NCBI GenBank assembly: GCA_029210725.1
Contig: JARGFM010000008.1
Coordinates: forward strand, 62,001-126,000
From: Bacteroidales bacterium
GTDB lineage: Bacteria; Bacteroidota; Bacteroidia; Bacteroidales; GCA-2748055
DNA length: 64,000 bases
Reading direction: 5' to 3'
Positions 55,010 to 63,834 of this stretch are shown piece after piece (position 1 is the first letter of the stretch; every line of letters starts with the position of its first letter). A program made the translations under genes and the position numbers. The notes beneath the pieces were generated by a model. The model had not been told where the DNA came from. It searched no databases and was given only the letters and a program-made list of their open reading frames with translations.

Positions 55010-57484
55010 ATGCCCAAGGACAACCTGAACCGGTTTTTTATCTCCATTGTATTGCCCTCCATTCTGGCCATCGGTCTTTTTGTCCTGACCATCTTTGTGG
55101 TCATTCTTCCATCTTCTGAAAGAAATATCATGGAGGGCAAGAAGGAGATGATCGCTGAACTGACCAATTCTGTTTGCAGCCTGCTGGAGGAGTACCAGCA
55201 GGAGGTCCTGGATAAGGGTATTCCGGTGGACTCGGCCAGGGAGCTGGCCATTAAGCGGGTGAGCCGGATCCGGTATGGCGATGAAAGGAAAGACTACTTC
55301 TGGATCATTGACAAAGAGCCTGTCATGATCATGCACCCCTACCGGCAGGAGCTGGTAGGGACCAGTCTGAACACTTACAAGGATCCGGATGGCAAGTTGC
55401 TTTTTGTAGAGTCGGTCCGCACTGTGGAAGAGTCAGGAGAGGGCTTTATCGACTATATGTGGCAGTGGAAAGATGATTCCTCTAGGATTGTACCCAAACT
55501 ATCCTATGTGCTGGAGTTTGAAGCATGGGACTGGATCGTTGGCACTGGAATCTACCTGGAAGATGTAAGAATGGAGATCCGTTCGCTGAAGAACCGTCTT
55601 CTCCGGGTGGTCCTGATTATCACGCTGCTAATCAGCATCCTGCTGGTGGTGATCATCCGGCAGAGCCTGAGCATTGAGAAAAAGAAAAAAAATGCGGAAG
55701 ATGCCCTTTTAATATCCAGGGAAAAGTACAAATCACTGGTGGAGGCCGCCACCGAAGGAACGCTGATGATGGTGAAAGGAGAATTTATTTTTTCAAATCT
55801 CCGTTTCAGTGACCTGAGCGGTTACACGCCTTCAGAGCTTAAAATTTTAAAATTCGAAGACCTGTTCAGTCTGAAATGGATAAATCTTGCCGGTGAATTC
55901 AAAGAGCCCCAAAAATCCATTTCCCGGGAAACCCTCTTAAACTGTAAGGCAGGACAGAAAAAAGAGGTGGTTATTTCTGTCTCCCGGATCACCTTTGCGG
56001 GACAGGCCGGCTACATCATTATAATCAAAGAAGTCAGCAGCCATATGCAGTTTGAAAAGGATCGCGAACTGCTTTCCGGGGAGCTTCAAACCCTGCTGCT
56101 GATGATGCACCAGCCTCTGAAGGCAATCTCCAGGGAGATCAGGCGGGTACATGCCGAAGCCTCTGTCAGGGAGGCTATCAGGATCCTGACCCGGAAACGG
56201 ACCGATATCCTCTTTGTCAATCACGGCGATAAAATTGTGGGTGTAATCAACCAGCATGATCTTACTGAAAGGGTCCTGGCCACCGGACTGGATATGGATA
56301 AGAAAGTGATTGAGATTATGAGCTCCCCGGTGGTCACCCTGCATGAAAATGCTCTCCTGTTTGAAGGACTCCTCACCATGAAAAAAAGAGGTCTTTCGCA
56401 TATTGCGCTGACAGGCACAAACAGGAAGATCAGCGGGGTGGTCGGGTACCGCGAGATTGGCGGTATTCAGGAAAACCTGGCAGGCTTCCTGGTCAAGGAA
56501 ATAACGGTTGCCGAGGGAGTGGATCAACTAAAACGCATATACGGCCGCCTGCCTGTCCTGGTTAAAGCCCTTACAGACAGTGGGGCAAAGACCCGGATTA
56601 TTACCCGGATTATCAGTTCCGTAGGAGATTCTATTCACCGGCGCCTCATCGATCTGGCCATGGAAGAGCTTGGACCCGCTCCCTGCAAATTCGCCTTTAT
56701 TGCGCTGGGCAGTCATGGAAGAGGAGAACAGACCCTGGCCACCGATCAGGACAATGCCATCATTACGGTGAACATGCAGGATAGTTACCGCCGGGAGGCA
56801 CAGGTTTACTTCCAGGTACTGGCAAATAAAATCAATATGGAGCTGGATGATGTGGGATACCGCAAGTGCCAGGGAGATGTTATGGCCAGTAATCCCAAAT
56901 GGAACCGGGAACTGGACGGCTGGAAAAAATATTTCAGCGAGTGGATCGGGAGCAGCACCCCGCAGGACATCCTCGATGCCGCCATCTTTTTTGACTTCCG
57001 CTGTATTTATGGGGAGCATATCCTGGTGGATCAGCTCCGCACCCATGTGAACAAAACCGTGAAGGGCAAAGCTGTTTTCTTTTACCATATGGCCCGCTCC
57101 ATTAATCAGATGAAGATTCCTGGAAAAGCCGATGAACATCACCTGGACCTGAAAAAGATCCTTTTACCGGTAAGCTCATATATCCGGCTCTATGCCATCC
57201 GTGAAAACCTGACGGTCACAGGCAGTACAGAAAGAGCAGCCCTGCTTCTGGAAATGGGGGTCTTTGATCCATCCCTGCACGATGAACTGGCAGAGGCTTT
57301 TGACTTCATCACAAACCTTCGTATCAGGAACCAGGCAGATAGCATTGCGCGGAACGAGGCTCCGGGAAATACAGCAGACGAGCGTTCGACGGACCGGATC
57401 GAAAAAATGATCCTGAAAAAACAACTGCATGATATTGCCGGTCTGCAAACCAGGCTAAGCGGAGAATTCAGTGGTACAGAGTAA
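55010..57484 (+). CDS. Membrane regulator: Cache - PAS - CBS pair - DUF294 nucleotidyltransferase
   Basis: About 824 residues from ATG 55010; the frame extends back to 54965 inside the previous gene. Order: membrane segment (about 10-32), extracytoplasmic sCache-like domain (about 40-190, DYFWIIDKEPVMIMHPYRQELVG), second membrane segment (about 195-215), PAS-like domain (about 230-345), CBS pair (about 370-490, DILFVNHGDKIVGVINQHDL), then a DUF294 nucleotidyltransferase-like domain (about 530-660, LGSHGRGEQTLATDQDNAI with GS-x-GRGE and DxD) and DUF294_C. DUF294 resembles the GlnD uridylyltransferase fold. It likely senses an external ligand and an adenine nucleotide and modifies a target protein. 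A regulatory target is not evident. Confidence 0.88.
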   Translation: MPKDNLNRFFISIVLPSILAIGLFVLTIFVVILPSSERNIMEGKKEMIAELTNSVCSLLEEYQQEVLDKGIPVDSARELAIKRVSRIRYGDERKDYFWIIDKEPVMIMHPYRQELVGTSLNTYKDPDGKLLFVESVRTVEESGEGFIDYMWQWKDDSSRIVPKLSYVLEFEAWDWIVGTGIYLEDVRMEIRSLKNRLLRVVLIITLLISILLVVIIRQSLSIEKKKKNAEDALLISREKYKSLVEAATEGTLMMVKGEFIFSNLRFSDLSGYTPSELKILKFEDLFSLKWINLAGEFKEPQKSISRETLLNCKAGQKKEVVISVSRITFAGQAGYIIIIKEVSSHMQFEKDRELLSGELQTLLLMMHQPLKAISREIRRVHAEASVREAIRILTRKRTDILFVNHGDKIVGVINQHDLTERVLATGLDMDKKVIEIMSSPVVTLHENALLFEGLLTMKKRGLSHIALTGTNRKISGVVGYREIGGIQENLAGFLVKEITVAEGVDQLKRIYGRLPVLVKALTDSGAKTRIITRIISSVGDSIHRRLIDLAMEELGPAPCKFAFIALGSHGRGEQTLATDQDNAIITVNMQDSYRREAQVYFQVLANKINMELDDVGYRKCQGDVMASNPKWNRELDGWKKYFSEWIGSSTPQDILDAAIFFDFRCIYGEHILVDQLRTHVNKTVKGKAVFFYHMARSINQMKIPGKADEHHLDLKKILLPVSSYIRLYAIRENLTVTGSTERAALLLEMGVFDPSLHDELAEAFDFITNLRIRNQADSIARNEAPGNTADERSTDRIEKMILKKQLHDIAGLQTRLSGEFSGTE

Positions 57485-57507
57485 ATATATAACTCCATTA
57501 TCCATAT

Positions 57508-57600
57508 ATTAAAAAGACGATCATCCTTTTTTTTTCTGGCCCTCCCCTTGTCCCTGTTTGCGCAGGGGACACAGAAAGCCGATGCACTGCTTCACCCAGG
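57508..57600 (+). pseudogene. Remnant 5' end of a gene for a secreted protein (signal peptide)
   Basis: The plus strand encodes a recognisable signal-peptide end, FFFLALPLSLFAQG, followed by TQKADALL. The basic start (IKKTIIL) is in another frame; one T less in the nine-T run at 57527-57535 would join them into a normal Sec signal peptide, and the first codon is ATT where ATG is expected. No further coding signal is found before the convergent thiamine diphosphokinase gene at 57639. The best reading is a decayed and truncated gene. Confidence 0.45.
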
Positions 57601-57638
57601 GATGGCCGCTAACAGGGCTCCAATGTGTTTGGCTCCGC

Positions 57639-58271
57639 TCACCATGCTTTATAAAGGATCAAAGGCTGAGGGGAGTCAAAATACAGGGTGAAGCTTTCGG
57701 CCAGGGCTTCATTCAGGCTTGCCCGGTACCAGTTGGAGAGCCTCAGATCTTGTAAAGGATATTTCAGGCCCCTCGAACTTACCCGGGTTCTGTTATCGAC
57801 CGCAAAAACGGAGATTTTTTCTCCGGCAAAGGACTCCACCTGCTGGCCACTCTGAACCAGGAAAAAGATACCAAAATCGGAGACTATGCTTGCCTCAATG
57901 CCGGGATAATATTCGAGCAAGAGGGAAATATTGCCCAGGGTATGATCCTCGCGCAGGCCGGTAGCCCCCAGGATGGTAACTGCCGGATAGGCTTTTTCGA
58001 TACAGTACTGAACCGCCTTGGTCAGATCATTGCTTTCCTGTTCCTCGGACCGGATCATGATGGAGCCGAATTGCTCCCTGACCCGGAAAGAAACAGAATC
58101 CATATCTCCAATAATCACTTGGGGAGTCATCCCCCTGGCAAGCAGCTTATCGGCAGCACCATCGCAGCAGATCACCAGTTCTGCCGAATTCAGAAGATCC
58201 AGTCCCTGCCTGGCCTCCGGGAAACTCCCGTTGGCCAGAATAACAATCCTATTTCCCCCCTTCATTTTCAA
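57639..58271 (-). CDS. Thiamine diphosphokinase
   Basis: 210 residues; Met3 at 58265 is a possible alternative start. It carries the TPK signatures: CCDGAADKLLARGMTPQ, IIGDMDSVS, EESNDLTKAVQY and LGATGLREDHTLGNISLL, plus SSRGLKYPL near the C-terminus for thiamine binding. It converts thiamine to thiamine diphosphate with ATP in the cytosol. It is last in the operon TonB receptor - PnuT-like - TPK, overlaps the transporter gene by 23 bases, and is expected to be controlled by the TPP riboswitch at 61333-61405. Confidence 0.94.
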   Translation of the reverse strand: MKMKGGNRIVILANGSFPEARQGLDLLNSAELVICCDGAADKLLARGMTPQVIIGDMDSVSFRVREQFGSIMIRSEEQESNDLTKAVQYCIEKAYPAVTILGATGLREDHTLGNISLLLEYYPGIEASIVSDFGIFFLVQSGQQVESFAGEKISVFAVDNRTRVSSRGLKYPLQDLRLSNWYRASLNEALAESFTLYFDSPQPLILYKAW

Positions 58272-58833
58272 TCTGCTTATTCAAATATTTTTTCCATTCC
58301 ATATACCCATAAACCGACATCCCTGCGTAAACTGCATAAAGAATGACCGTAGGATACAATCCTTTGTAAATATACAGACCCATGCTGACAACATTGGCAA
58401 TGATCCATAAAAACCACTGCTCTATAATCTTTCGTGTGAGCATCCAGGTGGCCACAATGGCCAGCGCAGTAGTAAAGGAATCACCCAGCGGAACGGTGGA
58501 GTCTGTATAGCGATCCAGGACCAACCAGATGCCCGCCCAGGAACAGGCAAAGAAAAGGAAGAGGAAAATGAACTGCAGCCTCCGGATCCGGATCACCGGC
58601 AGCTCCCCTTTTTCTGTTTTGGCTCCTCCCCTGGCCCAGTAGTACCAGCCATAGATACTGATTAACACATAGTACACCTGCAGGCCCATATCTGCATAGA
58701 ATTTCCCGTTGAAAAAGATATAGACGTAGGCTGCCGAAGTAATCAGTCCCAGGGGCCAGAGCAAGCGATCCTGCCTGACCTCCAGAATCACATAAAGAAT
58801 TCCTGTTACGACGCCGAATATCTCAATCCACAT
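58249..58833 (-). CDS. PnuC-family transporter, probable thiamine transporter (PnuT-like)
   Basis: 194 residues with seven predicted membrane helices and PnuC-family blocks: EIFGVVTGILYVILEVRQDRLLWPLGLI, YIFFNGKFYADMGLQVYYVL and IYGWYYWARGG, later WILANVVS-like IIANVVSMGLYIYKG. PnuC homologs import nicotinamide riboside, riboflavin or thiamine. Placement between a TonB receptor with a TPP riboswitch and thiamine diphosphokinase strongly favours thiamine (PnuT), with phosphorylation by the downstream enzyme trapping the vitamin. The gene begins 21 bases downstream of the receptor's stop. Confidence 0.9.
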   Translation of the reverse strand: MWIEIFGVVTGILYVILEVRQDRLLWPLGLITSAAYVYIFFNGKFYADMGLQVYYVLISIYGWYYWARGGAKTEKGELPVIRIRRLQFIFLFLFFACSWAGIWLVLDRYTDSTVPLGDSFTTALAIVATWMLTRKIIEQWFLWIIANVVSMGLYIYKGLYPTVILYAVYAGMSVYGYMEWKKYLNKQIENEGGK

Positions 58834-58854
58834 CTGGGCTAATTCTGAATTCCA

Positions 58855-61278
58855 TTAGAATCTGAGGCTCACCCTGGCCAGGTAATTGATGGTAGCCTGG
58901 GGAAAATATGCCGACCAGTAGTACTCCTCTCCATCCTGCCACCAGGTGCCGCCGTAAGCATTGTTTTCGTACAGGGCATTAAAAAGATTGTTGACCTGGA
59001 GCTGCAAAGTGATCAGGCCCACCTTCTTAACTGAGAAAGAGTAGTCCCATCTCAGATTATTTACAAACCAGGCTTTCAGCCTTAAATGCTCATTCATGGT
59101 ATTTACAAAATACTGCCGGCTCACGTACTGGCTGATTAGGTGCAGCTCCATGGAGCCAGCCAGGTGCAAAACCAGGTCGCTCGAGGAGATCACCGAGGGT
59201 GAATAGGCGATATCCACATCACCAAGCCCTCTGGAAGAAGGGTGTCCCTCCCAGGTATTTGAATCATAATCCACATAGTACTCTGTGAAATCCCTGATCC
59301 TGTTTCTGCTCAGAGTCAGGTTGGCATTCCATTCCAGAAAGGATGCCGGCTGGATCCCGAAAGTCATCTCCACTCCGGCCCGGTAACTTTTCTTCACATT
59401 GGTCATGATCGGGTAACCATCCTGGCTCAACTGGCCCGTGGGTACGAGCTGATTCTTATAATCCATATAGTACAGATTAAGGGCAGCGGCCAGATGGGTG
59501 GATGTGAAGGAGTAACCAATCTCCAGGTCCCTGAGCTGCTCCGGTCTGGGGGTGGATGCGGGATCGCCTGTTGCATCCTTGAAATTTTGCCTGGCAGGCT
59601 CCCTGTTAGCCACGGAAAAAGAGGCATAGGCCTGCTGGTTGCCGCTGATCTCCATCTGGGCTCCCAGCTTAGGATTGAAGAAGTGAAACAGGTGCTTCTG
59701 GTCCAGCACTCTCCTGTACCCGTCGTCATCGATGCCTTTCAGCAGATAGTAAACATAGCGGTACTGGACATCTGCAAAGAGATTCAGGCGATGAGTAAGC
59801 TGGTAATTGGATTTGAGATACAGGTTGCCATCCCACTTCTCCGAGTCGTTCCTGTACCACTCCTGCCCCTTTTCGGTTTCTCCTGCATATCGCATCCAGA
59901 TTATTTCTCCGAAGTGGTCGCCTGCATACCGGTTTATGCCCCCTCCTCCATAAAGCCTTAGCTGATCCCTGGAATAAATCAATGAGAACACAGTTCCGTA
60001 AAAATCATTATCGAGCCACTTCTGCCGGACCAGGTCTGTATTAGTAAGGGTATCAGATTCCACCACCAGATCGGGCAGATAATAATCATAAAGTGCTTCA
60101 TCCTGCCTGAACTGCTCGTAGTATCCTTTGCCATCGACGTAAAACAGTGCCGCATTCAGGAAAAGATCTTCAGAGAGCATGGTGGAATAAAGCAAATGGT
60201 AATGGTTCTGCCAGTAATTATCGGTCTGGTTCTCATAGTAACGGCTCTCTCCTGAAGGGGTCAGGTACTGACCCGCCGGATTGTAGGTCCGGTTGCTATC
60301 CAGGGTGGCCTCGTCGATCCCCCACCAGCTGATACCCGAATGCTGTTCACCCAGGATAACATTTGCTTTGATTCTGCCCCTTTTGGTGAAGTAGGAGCCC
60401 GAAAGCTGCATGGACTGGTTATCGGAAAAAGCGTAATCCACATAACCATCCGACTTCATATTGGAATAGCGCACATCCAGGCTTAGACGTTCCCTGATAA
60501 GTCCTGTGCCCGCTTTCACCGTATGGATCCGTGTATGATAGGAACCAAAGGTGCTGCTGATATCTGCGTAGGCCAGCTTTGAGGGAGTTGCCGTCTGCAG
60601 GTTGACCGAGGCCCCGAAAGCCGCCGCTCCGTTGGTGGAAGTCCCGACCCCCCTTTGCACCTGTATACTGTTTAAGGAGCTGGCAAATGCAGGCATATTC
60701 ACCCAGAATACCTGTTGTGACTCTGCATCATTCAGTGGTATGCCATCCACCGTGATATTTATTCTGCTTGGATCGGCGCCCCGGATCCGAAAGTTGGTAT
60801 AACCTATTCCCGTCCCCGATTCGGAAGACTGGACCAGCGAGGGAGTCAGACTCAGCAGGTAAGCCATATCCTGGCCCATATTCCGGGCTCTTATTTCCTC
60901 CTTCTCCATGTTTTCATAGGCCATGGGAGTTTTATTACCCGCTCTTGTTGCTCTGACAACCACCTCATCGGCAATAAACATGGAGGTCTGCAGTACTACT
61001 TCGTAATTCTCTTTGAATGGGGGTGCGACTTCGATAACCCTGGTCTCAAATCCCATGTATGAGATTCTTATCTCATAAGACTTTCGTGCATCCAGCAGCA
61101 ACTCAAAGGTTCCCGCTCTGTCTGTAATCACGCCCAGCCGGGTATGATTCACCACGACATTGGCTCCAGCCAGTGCCTCCCCCCTGGTATCAGTAACGGT
61201 ACCATGTATTTGAGCAACCTGGGAAAGGACCAGCACAGAAGCAGTCAGAAATATCGAAATGAGGCTTAACCTTTTCAT
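58855..61278 (-). CDS. TonB-dependent receptor, probable thiamine uptake
   Basis: 807 residues: signal peptide (about 1-20), carboxypeptidase-regulatory-like domain (about 22-105, IHGTVTDTRGEALAGANVVV), plug (about 110-230, YTNFRIRGADPSRINITVDGIPLND, VQRGVGTSTNGAAAFGASVNL) and barrel ending with an aromatic residue (ARVSLRF). Length and architecture are those of a vitamin or metal receptor, not a SusC. The TPP riboswitch 55 bases upstream, plus PnuT-like and thiamine diphosphokinase genes downstream, indicate thiamine or a thiamine phosphate as ligand; this matches known Bacteroidota thiamine-regulated receptor operons. Confidence 0.92.
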   Translation of the reverse strand: MKRLSLISIFLTASVLVLSQVAQIHGTVTDTRGEALAGANVVVNHTRLGVITDRAGTFELLLDARKSYEIRISYMGFETRVIEVAPPFKENYEVVLQTSMFIADEVVVRATRAGNKTPMAYENMEKEEIRARNMGQDMAYLLSLTPSLVQSSESGTGIGYTNFRIRGADPSRINITVDGIPLNDAESQQVFWVNMPAFASSLNSIQVQRGVGTSTNGAAAFGASVNLQTATPSKLAYADISSTFGSYHTRIHTVKAGTGLIRERLSLDVRYSNMKSDGYVDYAFSDNQSMQLSGSYFTKRGRIKANVILGEQHSGISWWGIDEATLDSNRTYNPAGQYLTPSGESRYYENQTDNYWQNHYHLLYSTMLSEDLFLNAALFYVDGKGYYEQFRQDEALYDYYLPDLVVESDTLTNTDLVRQKWLDNDFYGTVFSLIYSRDQLRLYGGGGINRYAGDHFGEIIWMRYAGETEKGQEWYRNDSEKWDGNLYLKSNYQLTHRLNLFADVQYRYVYYLLKGIDDDGYRRVLDQKHLFHFFNPKLGAQMEISGNQQAYASFSVANREPARQNFKDATGDPASTPRPEQLRDLEIGYSFTSTHLAAALNLYYMDYKNQLVPTGQLSQDGYPIMTNVKKSYRAGVEMTFGIQPASFLEWNANLTLSRNRIRDFTEYYVDYDSNTWEGHPSSRGLGDVDIAYSPSVISSSDLVLHLAGSMELHLISQYVSRQYFVNTMNEHLRLKAWFVNNLRWDYSFSVKKVGLITLQLQVNNLFNALYENNAYGGTWWQDGEEYYWSAYFPQATINYLARVSLRF

Positions 61279-61332
61279 GGCATTGGTTTAAATCAATCGT
61301 ACAATGAAAGGGGCCCGGAATAGTTATGCTCT

Positions 61333-61405
61333 GTTCCCTACGCTGGCATTATCCAGATCAGGTAAAGGGTTTGATCTCAGCCCGTACTATTAAGGCACCC
61401 CGTAA
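61333..61405 (-). promoter_or_regulatory. TPP riboswitch (THI element)
   Basis: Read on the minus strand: GGGGTGCC, then CTGAGATCAAACCC, then ACCTGATCTGGATAATGCC and AGCGTAGGGA. These are the conserved TPP-riboswitch core blocks in the right order and spacing. It lies 55 bases upstream of the TonB receptor ATG. Thiamine diphosphate binding should lower expression of the receptor, transporter and kinase genes. The aptamer is followed by a GGGCCCC stretch (about 61312-61318) that might act in the expression platform; I cannot tell whether control is by termination or by blocking translation. Confidence 0.96.
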
Positions 61406-61469
61406 TATCTGTAAAGATACAAGAAAAAATATTACTTTTACATATCATTTTATATACATATATAAATAT

Positions 61470-61718
61470 ATGCAATTCAAACAACTCGACCTGAAACCGC
61501 AGGGAAGCCGCCTCACACGCACCATTCATTCGCCCCGTATTAAAACTACAGCGATTGCCATTATCGTGGGAGCCGTGCTAGGATTCCTGTTTTTCTACTT
61601 CACCGAAGGGCGACTGATGGAGAGTATTCCTGCAAAGGAAATTGTGAAGAGCCTGCTAATCGGGGGCTTTTTCGGATTTTTCATTACCAACAGCCCCTGT
61701 GCCCGTGGGAGATGCTGA
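61470..61718 (+). CDS. Small two-helix membrane protein (DUF6132-like)
   Basis: 82 residues from ATG 61470. Two Gly-rich hydrophobic segments (AIAIIVGAVLGFLFFYF and LLIGGFFGFFI) separated by a short acidic loop, and a Cys-containing C-terminus (SPCARGRC). It resembles small Bacteroidota membrane proteins with Gly-rich helices and a CP- or Cys-rich end, but the match is approximate and function unknown. The last 63 bases overlap the convergent MscS gene. It diverges from the riboswitch-led operon. Confidence 0.55.
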   Translation: MQFKQLDLKPQGSRLTRTIHSPRIKTTAIAIIVGAVLGFLFFYFTEGRLMESIPAKEIVKSLLIGGFFGFFITNSPCARGRC

Positions 61719-62789
61719 TCTTTCCGACATTTCGATTCTTGACTTTGGAAGACTTTCGGGATAGTTACGCTGCAGATAATCAATCAGCTTTTCCCGCACA
61801 TGCACCCTCAGATCCCATGCCGAAGGGGAGTCTGCCGCACTCATCAGGGCCCTGATCTCCATGGTTTTTTCTGTGGAGTCGGTCACCTGCAGTACATTCA
61901 CTTTTCCATCCCAGTTCTTATCCGACTGCAGGATCCTGGTAAGCTCACCGCGCAGTTTATCAATGGGAACGGAATAGTCCGTAAAAATAAAAACGGTACC
62001 CAGTATATCTGCAGAAATCCGGGTCCAGTTCTGAAACGGTTTTTCTATAAAATAGGTGGTCGGAAGTATCAGGCGGCGCTTATCCCAGATTCTGACCACC
62101 ACATAGGTCAGGTTTATCTCCTCGATCCATCCCCATTCTTTCTCCACAATGACCACATCTTCAAGCCGGATGGGCTGAGCGATTGCAATCTGGAACCCGG
62201 CCAGTACATTTCCAATGAGCTTCTGCGCTGCAAAGCCCAGAATAATTCCGGCCACGCCGGCGGAAGCAAAGAGGCTCACTCCCACTTTCCTGATTTGCTC
62301 AAAGGTCATAAGGGCAATGGATATAGCTATCAGCAGCACGATAAAAATCAATATCCGTTCCATGATTTTAAACTGGGTATAGACTCGCCTGGCCTTCAGA
62401 TTGTCCTTTTCCTCTATATCATAGCGAAGCAGTACGATTTCCCGACCGAATTTGATGACCCGGATAATGAGCCAGGTAATAAAAAAAATGATAAGCAGGC
62501 TCAGCAGATGCATGAATATGTCAACCAGCTGATTTGCAGGGGCAAATGCAAAAAATACAAGATACAAGGCAATGGTCATAACAAGACCCAGGCTGGGATT
62601 TTTAGATTTTTGCCAGATGAGTCGTAATGTGGGCTTGTCTGATCTTTTAGTGAAACGTTTCAGCATCATAAAGCTGAGAGTGTGTATGACAAAACTACCC
62701 GCCAGAATTAAAACACTGACAATGACCGCATGTTGCCAATTGCCATTATCGTATTGATTTGCAAATTGTTGTGCCAGTTCATCAAACAT
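61656..62789 (-). CDS. MscS-family mechanosensitive channel
   Basis: 377 residues: about five N-terminal hydrophobic segments, then the MscS pore helix and beta-domain (VGVSLFASAGVAGIILGFAAQKLIGNVLAGFQIAIAQPI, EDVVIVEKEWGWIEEINLTYVVVRIWDKRRLILPTTYF). The G/A-rich pore helix and the following beta-domain are the family hallmark. It likely releases solutes on hypo-osmotic shock in the inner membrane. The C-terminus (about 355-377) is low-complexity and overlaps a small convergent gene. A 97-base gap separates it from the upstream hydrolase gene. Confidence 0.93.
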   Translation of the reverse strand: MFDELAQQFANQYDNGNWQHAVIVSVLILAGSFVIHTLSFMMLKRFTKRSDKPTLRLIWQKSKNPSLGLVMTIALYLVFFAFAPANQLVDIFMHLLSLLIIFFITWLIIRVIKFGREIVLLRYDIEEKDNLKARRVYTQFKIMERILIFIVLLIAISIALMTFEQIRKVGVSLFASAGVAGIILGFAAQKLIGNVLAGFQIAIAQPIRLEDVVIVEKEWGWIEEINLTYVVVRIWDKRRLILPTTYFIEKPFQNWTRISADILGTVFIFTDYSVPIDKLRGELTRILQSDKNWDGKVNVLQVTDSTEKTMEIRALMSAADSPSAWDLRVHVREKLIDYLQRNYPESLPKSRIEMSERSASPTGTGAVGNEKSEKAPD

Positions 62790-62886
62790 AACTTTCGGTT
62801 TTCAAGATTATTTTCAACGATTCCTCATTTAAGATTCCCCGGAATATCCGTCCTGATAATGATCTCTTATATAATAGCTTCCCTGT

Positions 62887-63822
62887 TTAACTAACTCCAA
62901 CCTGCATCACTGCATCGCCCTGGTGAAGTACCGGATCGTTATTCAGACTGATGACCTGTCCCGAAGTATGAGACTTCAGCCGAACCCTGTATTCTCCAAA
63001 AGGATCCGTGATAAACCCCACCGTCTGATTCTTTTTAATATCGTCGCCGCATTGAACCAGGCTTTGAAAAATACCTGATGTTCGCTCCCTGATCCAGGAT
63101 GAATGCATAAACACGCGGTTTTCATATTCCGGTGGGACCAGCGTATGGGAAGAGAGACCCAGATAATTCATCAAGCGCAGGGTGCCGCTGATGCCTTGTT
63201 CAATGACTCCTTCGTTCAGGCGTGATGATTCTCCCCCTTCAAAAACTATGATCTGTTTGCCCAGTTTTGCGGCAGCCTGGCTTAGGGAGCCGGGCCGGTA
63301 TTTGGCATGCAGAGTGACGGGCGCATAAAAGGCGTTCGCCAGTTCCATGTTAAGGGGATCATTTAACATGCAACGCACCTGGGGATGATTGGCCCGGTCG
63401 GCTCCGCCTGTGTGAAAATCTACCCCGCAGTCAATCTTTGGTACAATGTCTTTCATCAGGTAATAGGCAATCCTGGAAGCCAGCGAGCCACTATTATTGC
63501 CCGGGAAAGAGCGATTTACATCTTTACCGTCCGGAACATTCCGGGAAAAATTGATAAAGCCATAAATATTCAGAATGGGAATGCAAATGACGGTTCCTTT
63601 AACAGGGATGTGATGGTCCCTTTCAACGATGCGCCTGACAATTTCTATCCCGTTTATCTCATCACCATGCAGTCCCCCCAGCAGAAGCAATACAGGGCCC
63701 GGCTCTGCAGCCCTTGCCACCGTAACCATGATGTCAATGGCCGTACGGGAAGGAAGCCGGGCTATATTCACCTCAATACTGCCCGATTCTCCAGCCTGTA
63801 TCTCTGTGTTGTTGATGATCAT
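62887..63822 (-). CDS. Succinylglutamate desuccinylase/aspartoacylase-family zinc hydrolase
   Basis: 311 residues. Zinc-binding and catalytic motifs of the AspA/AstE family: GGLHGDEINGIE (H-x2-E), DVNRSFPG, CGVDFHTGG (second His) and FEGGESS-like IIVFEGGESSRLNEG. Enzymes of this family hydrolyse N-acyl amino acids; in many genomes homologs sit beside RimK-type ligases. That holds here: its start is 12 bases downstream of a RimK C-terminus on the same strand. It may trim glutamate-type or succinyl groups from a RimK product, which is inference. Confidence 0.9.
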   Translation of the reverse strand: MIINNTEIQAGESGSIEVNIARLPSRTAIDIMVTVARAAEPGPVLLLLGGLHGDEINGIEIVRRIVERDHHIPVKGTVICIPILNIYGFINFSRNVPDGKDVNRSFPGNNSGSLASRIAYYLMKDIVPKIDCGVDFHTGGADRANHPQVRCMLNDPLNMELANAFYAPVTLHAKYRPGSLSQAAAKLGKQIIVFEGGESSRLNEGVIEQGISGTLRLMNYLGLSSHTLVPPEYENRVFMHSSWIRERTSGIFQSLVQCGDDIKKNQTVGFITDPFGEYRVRLKSHTSGQVISLNNDPVLHQGDAVMQVGVS

Positions 63823-63834
63823 CGGTCCTTCAGA

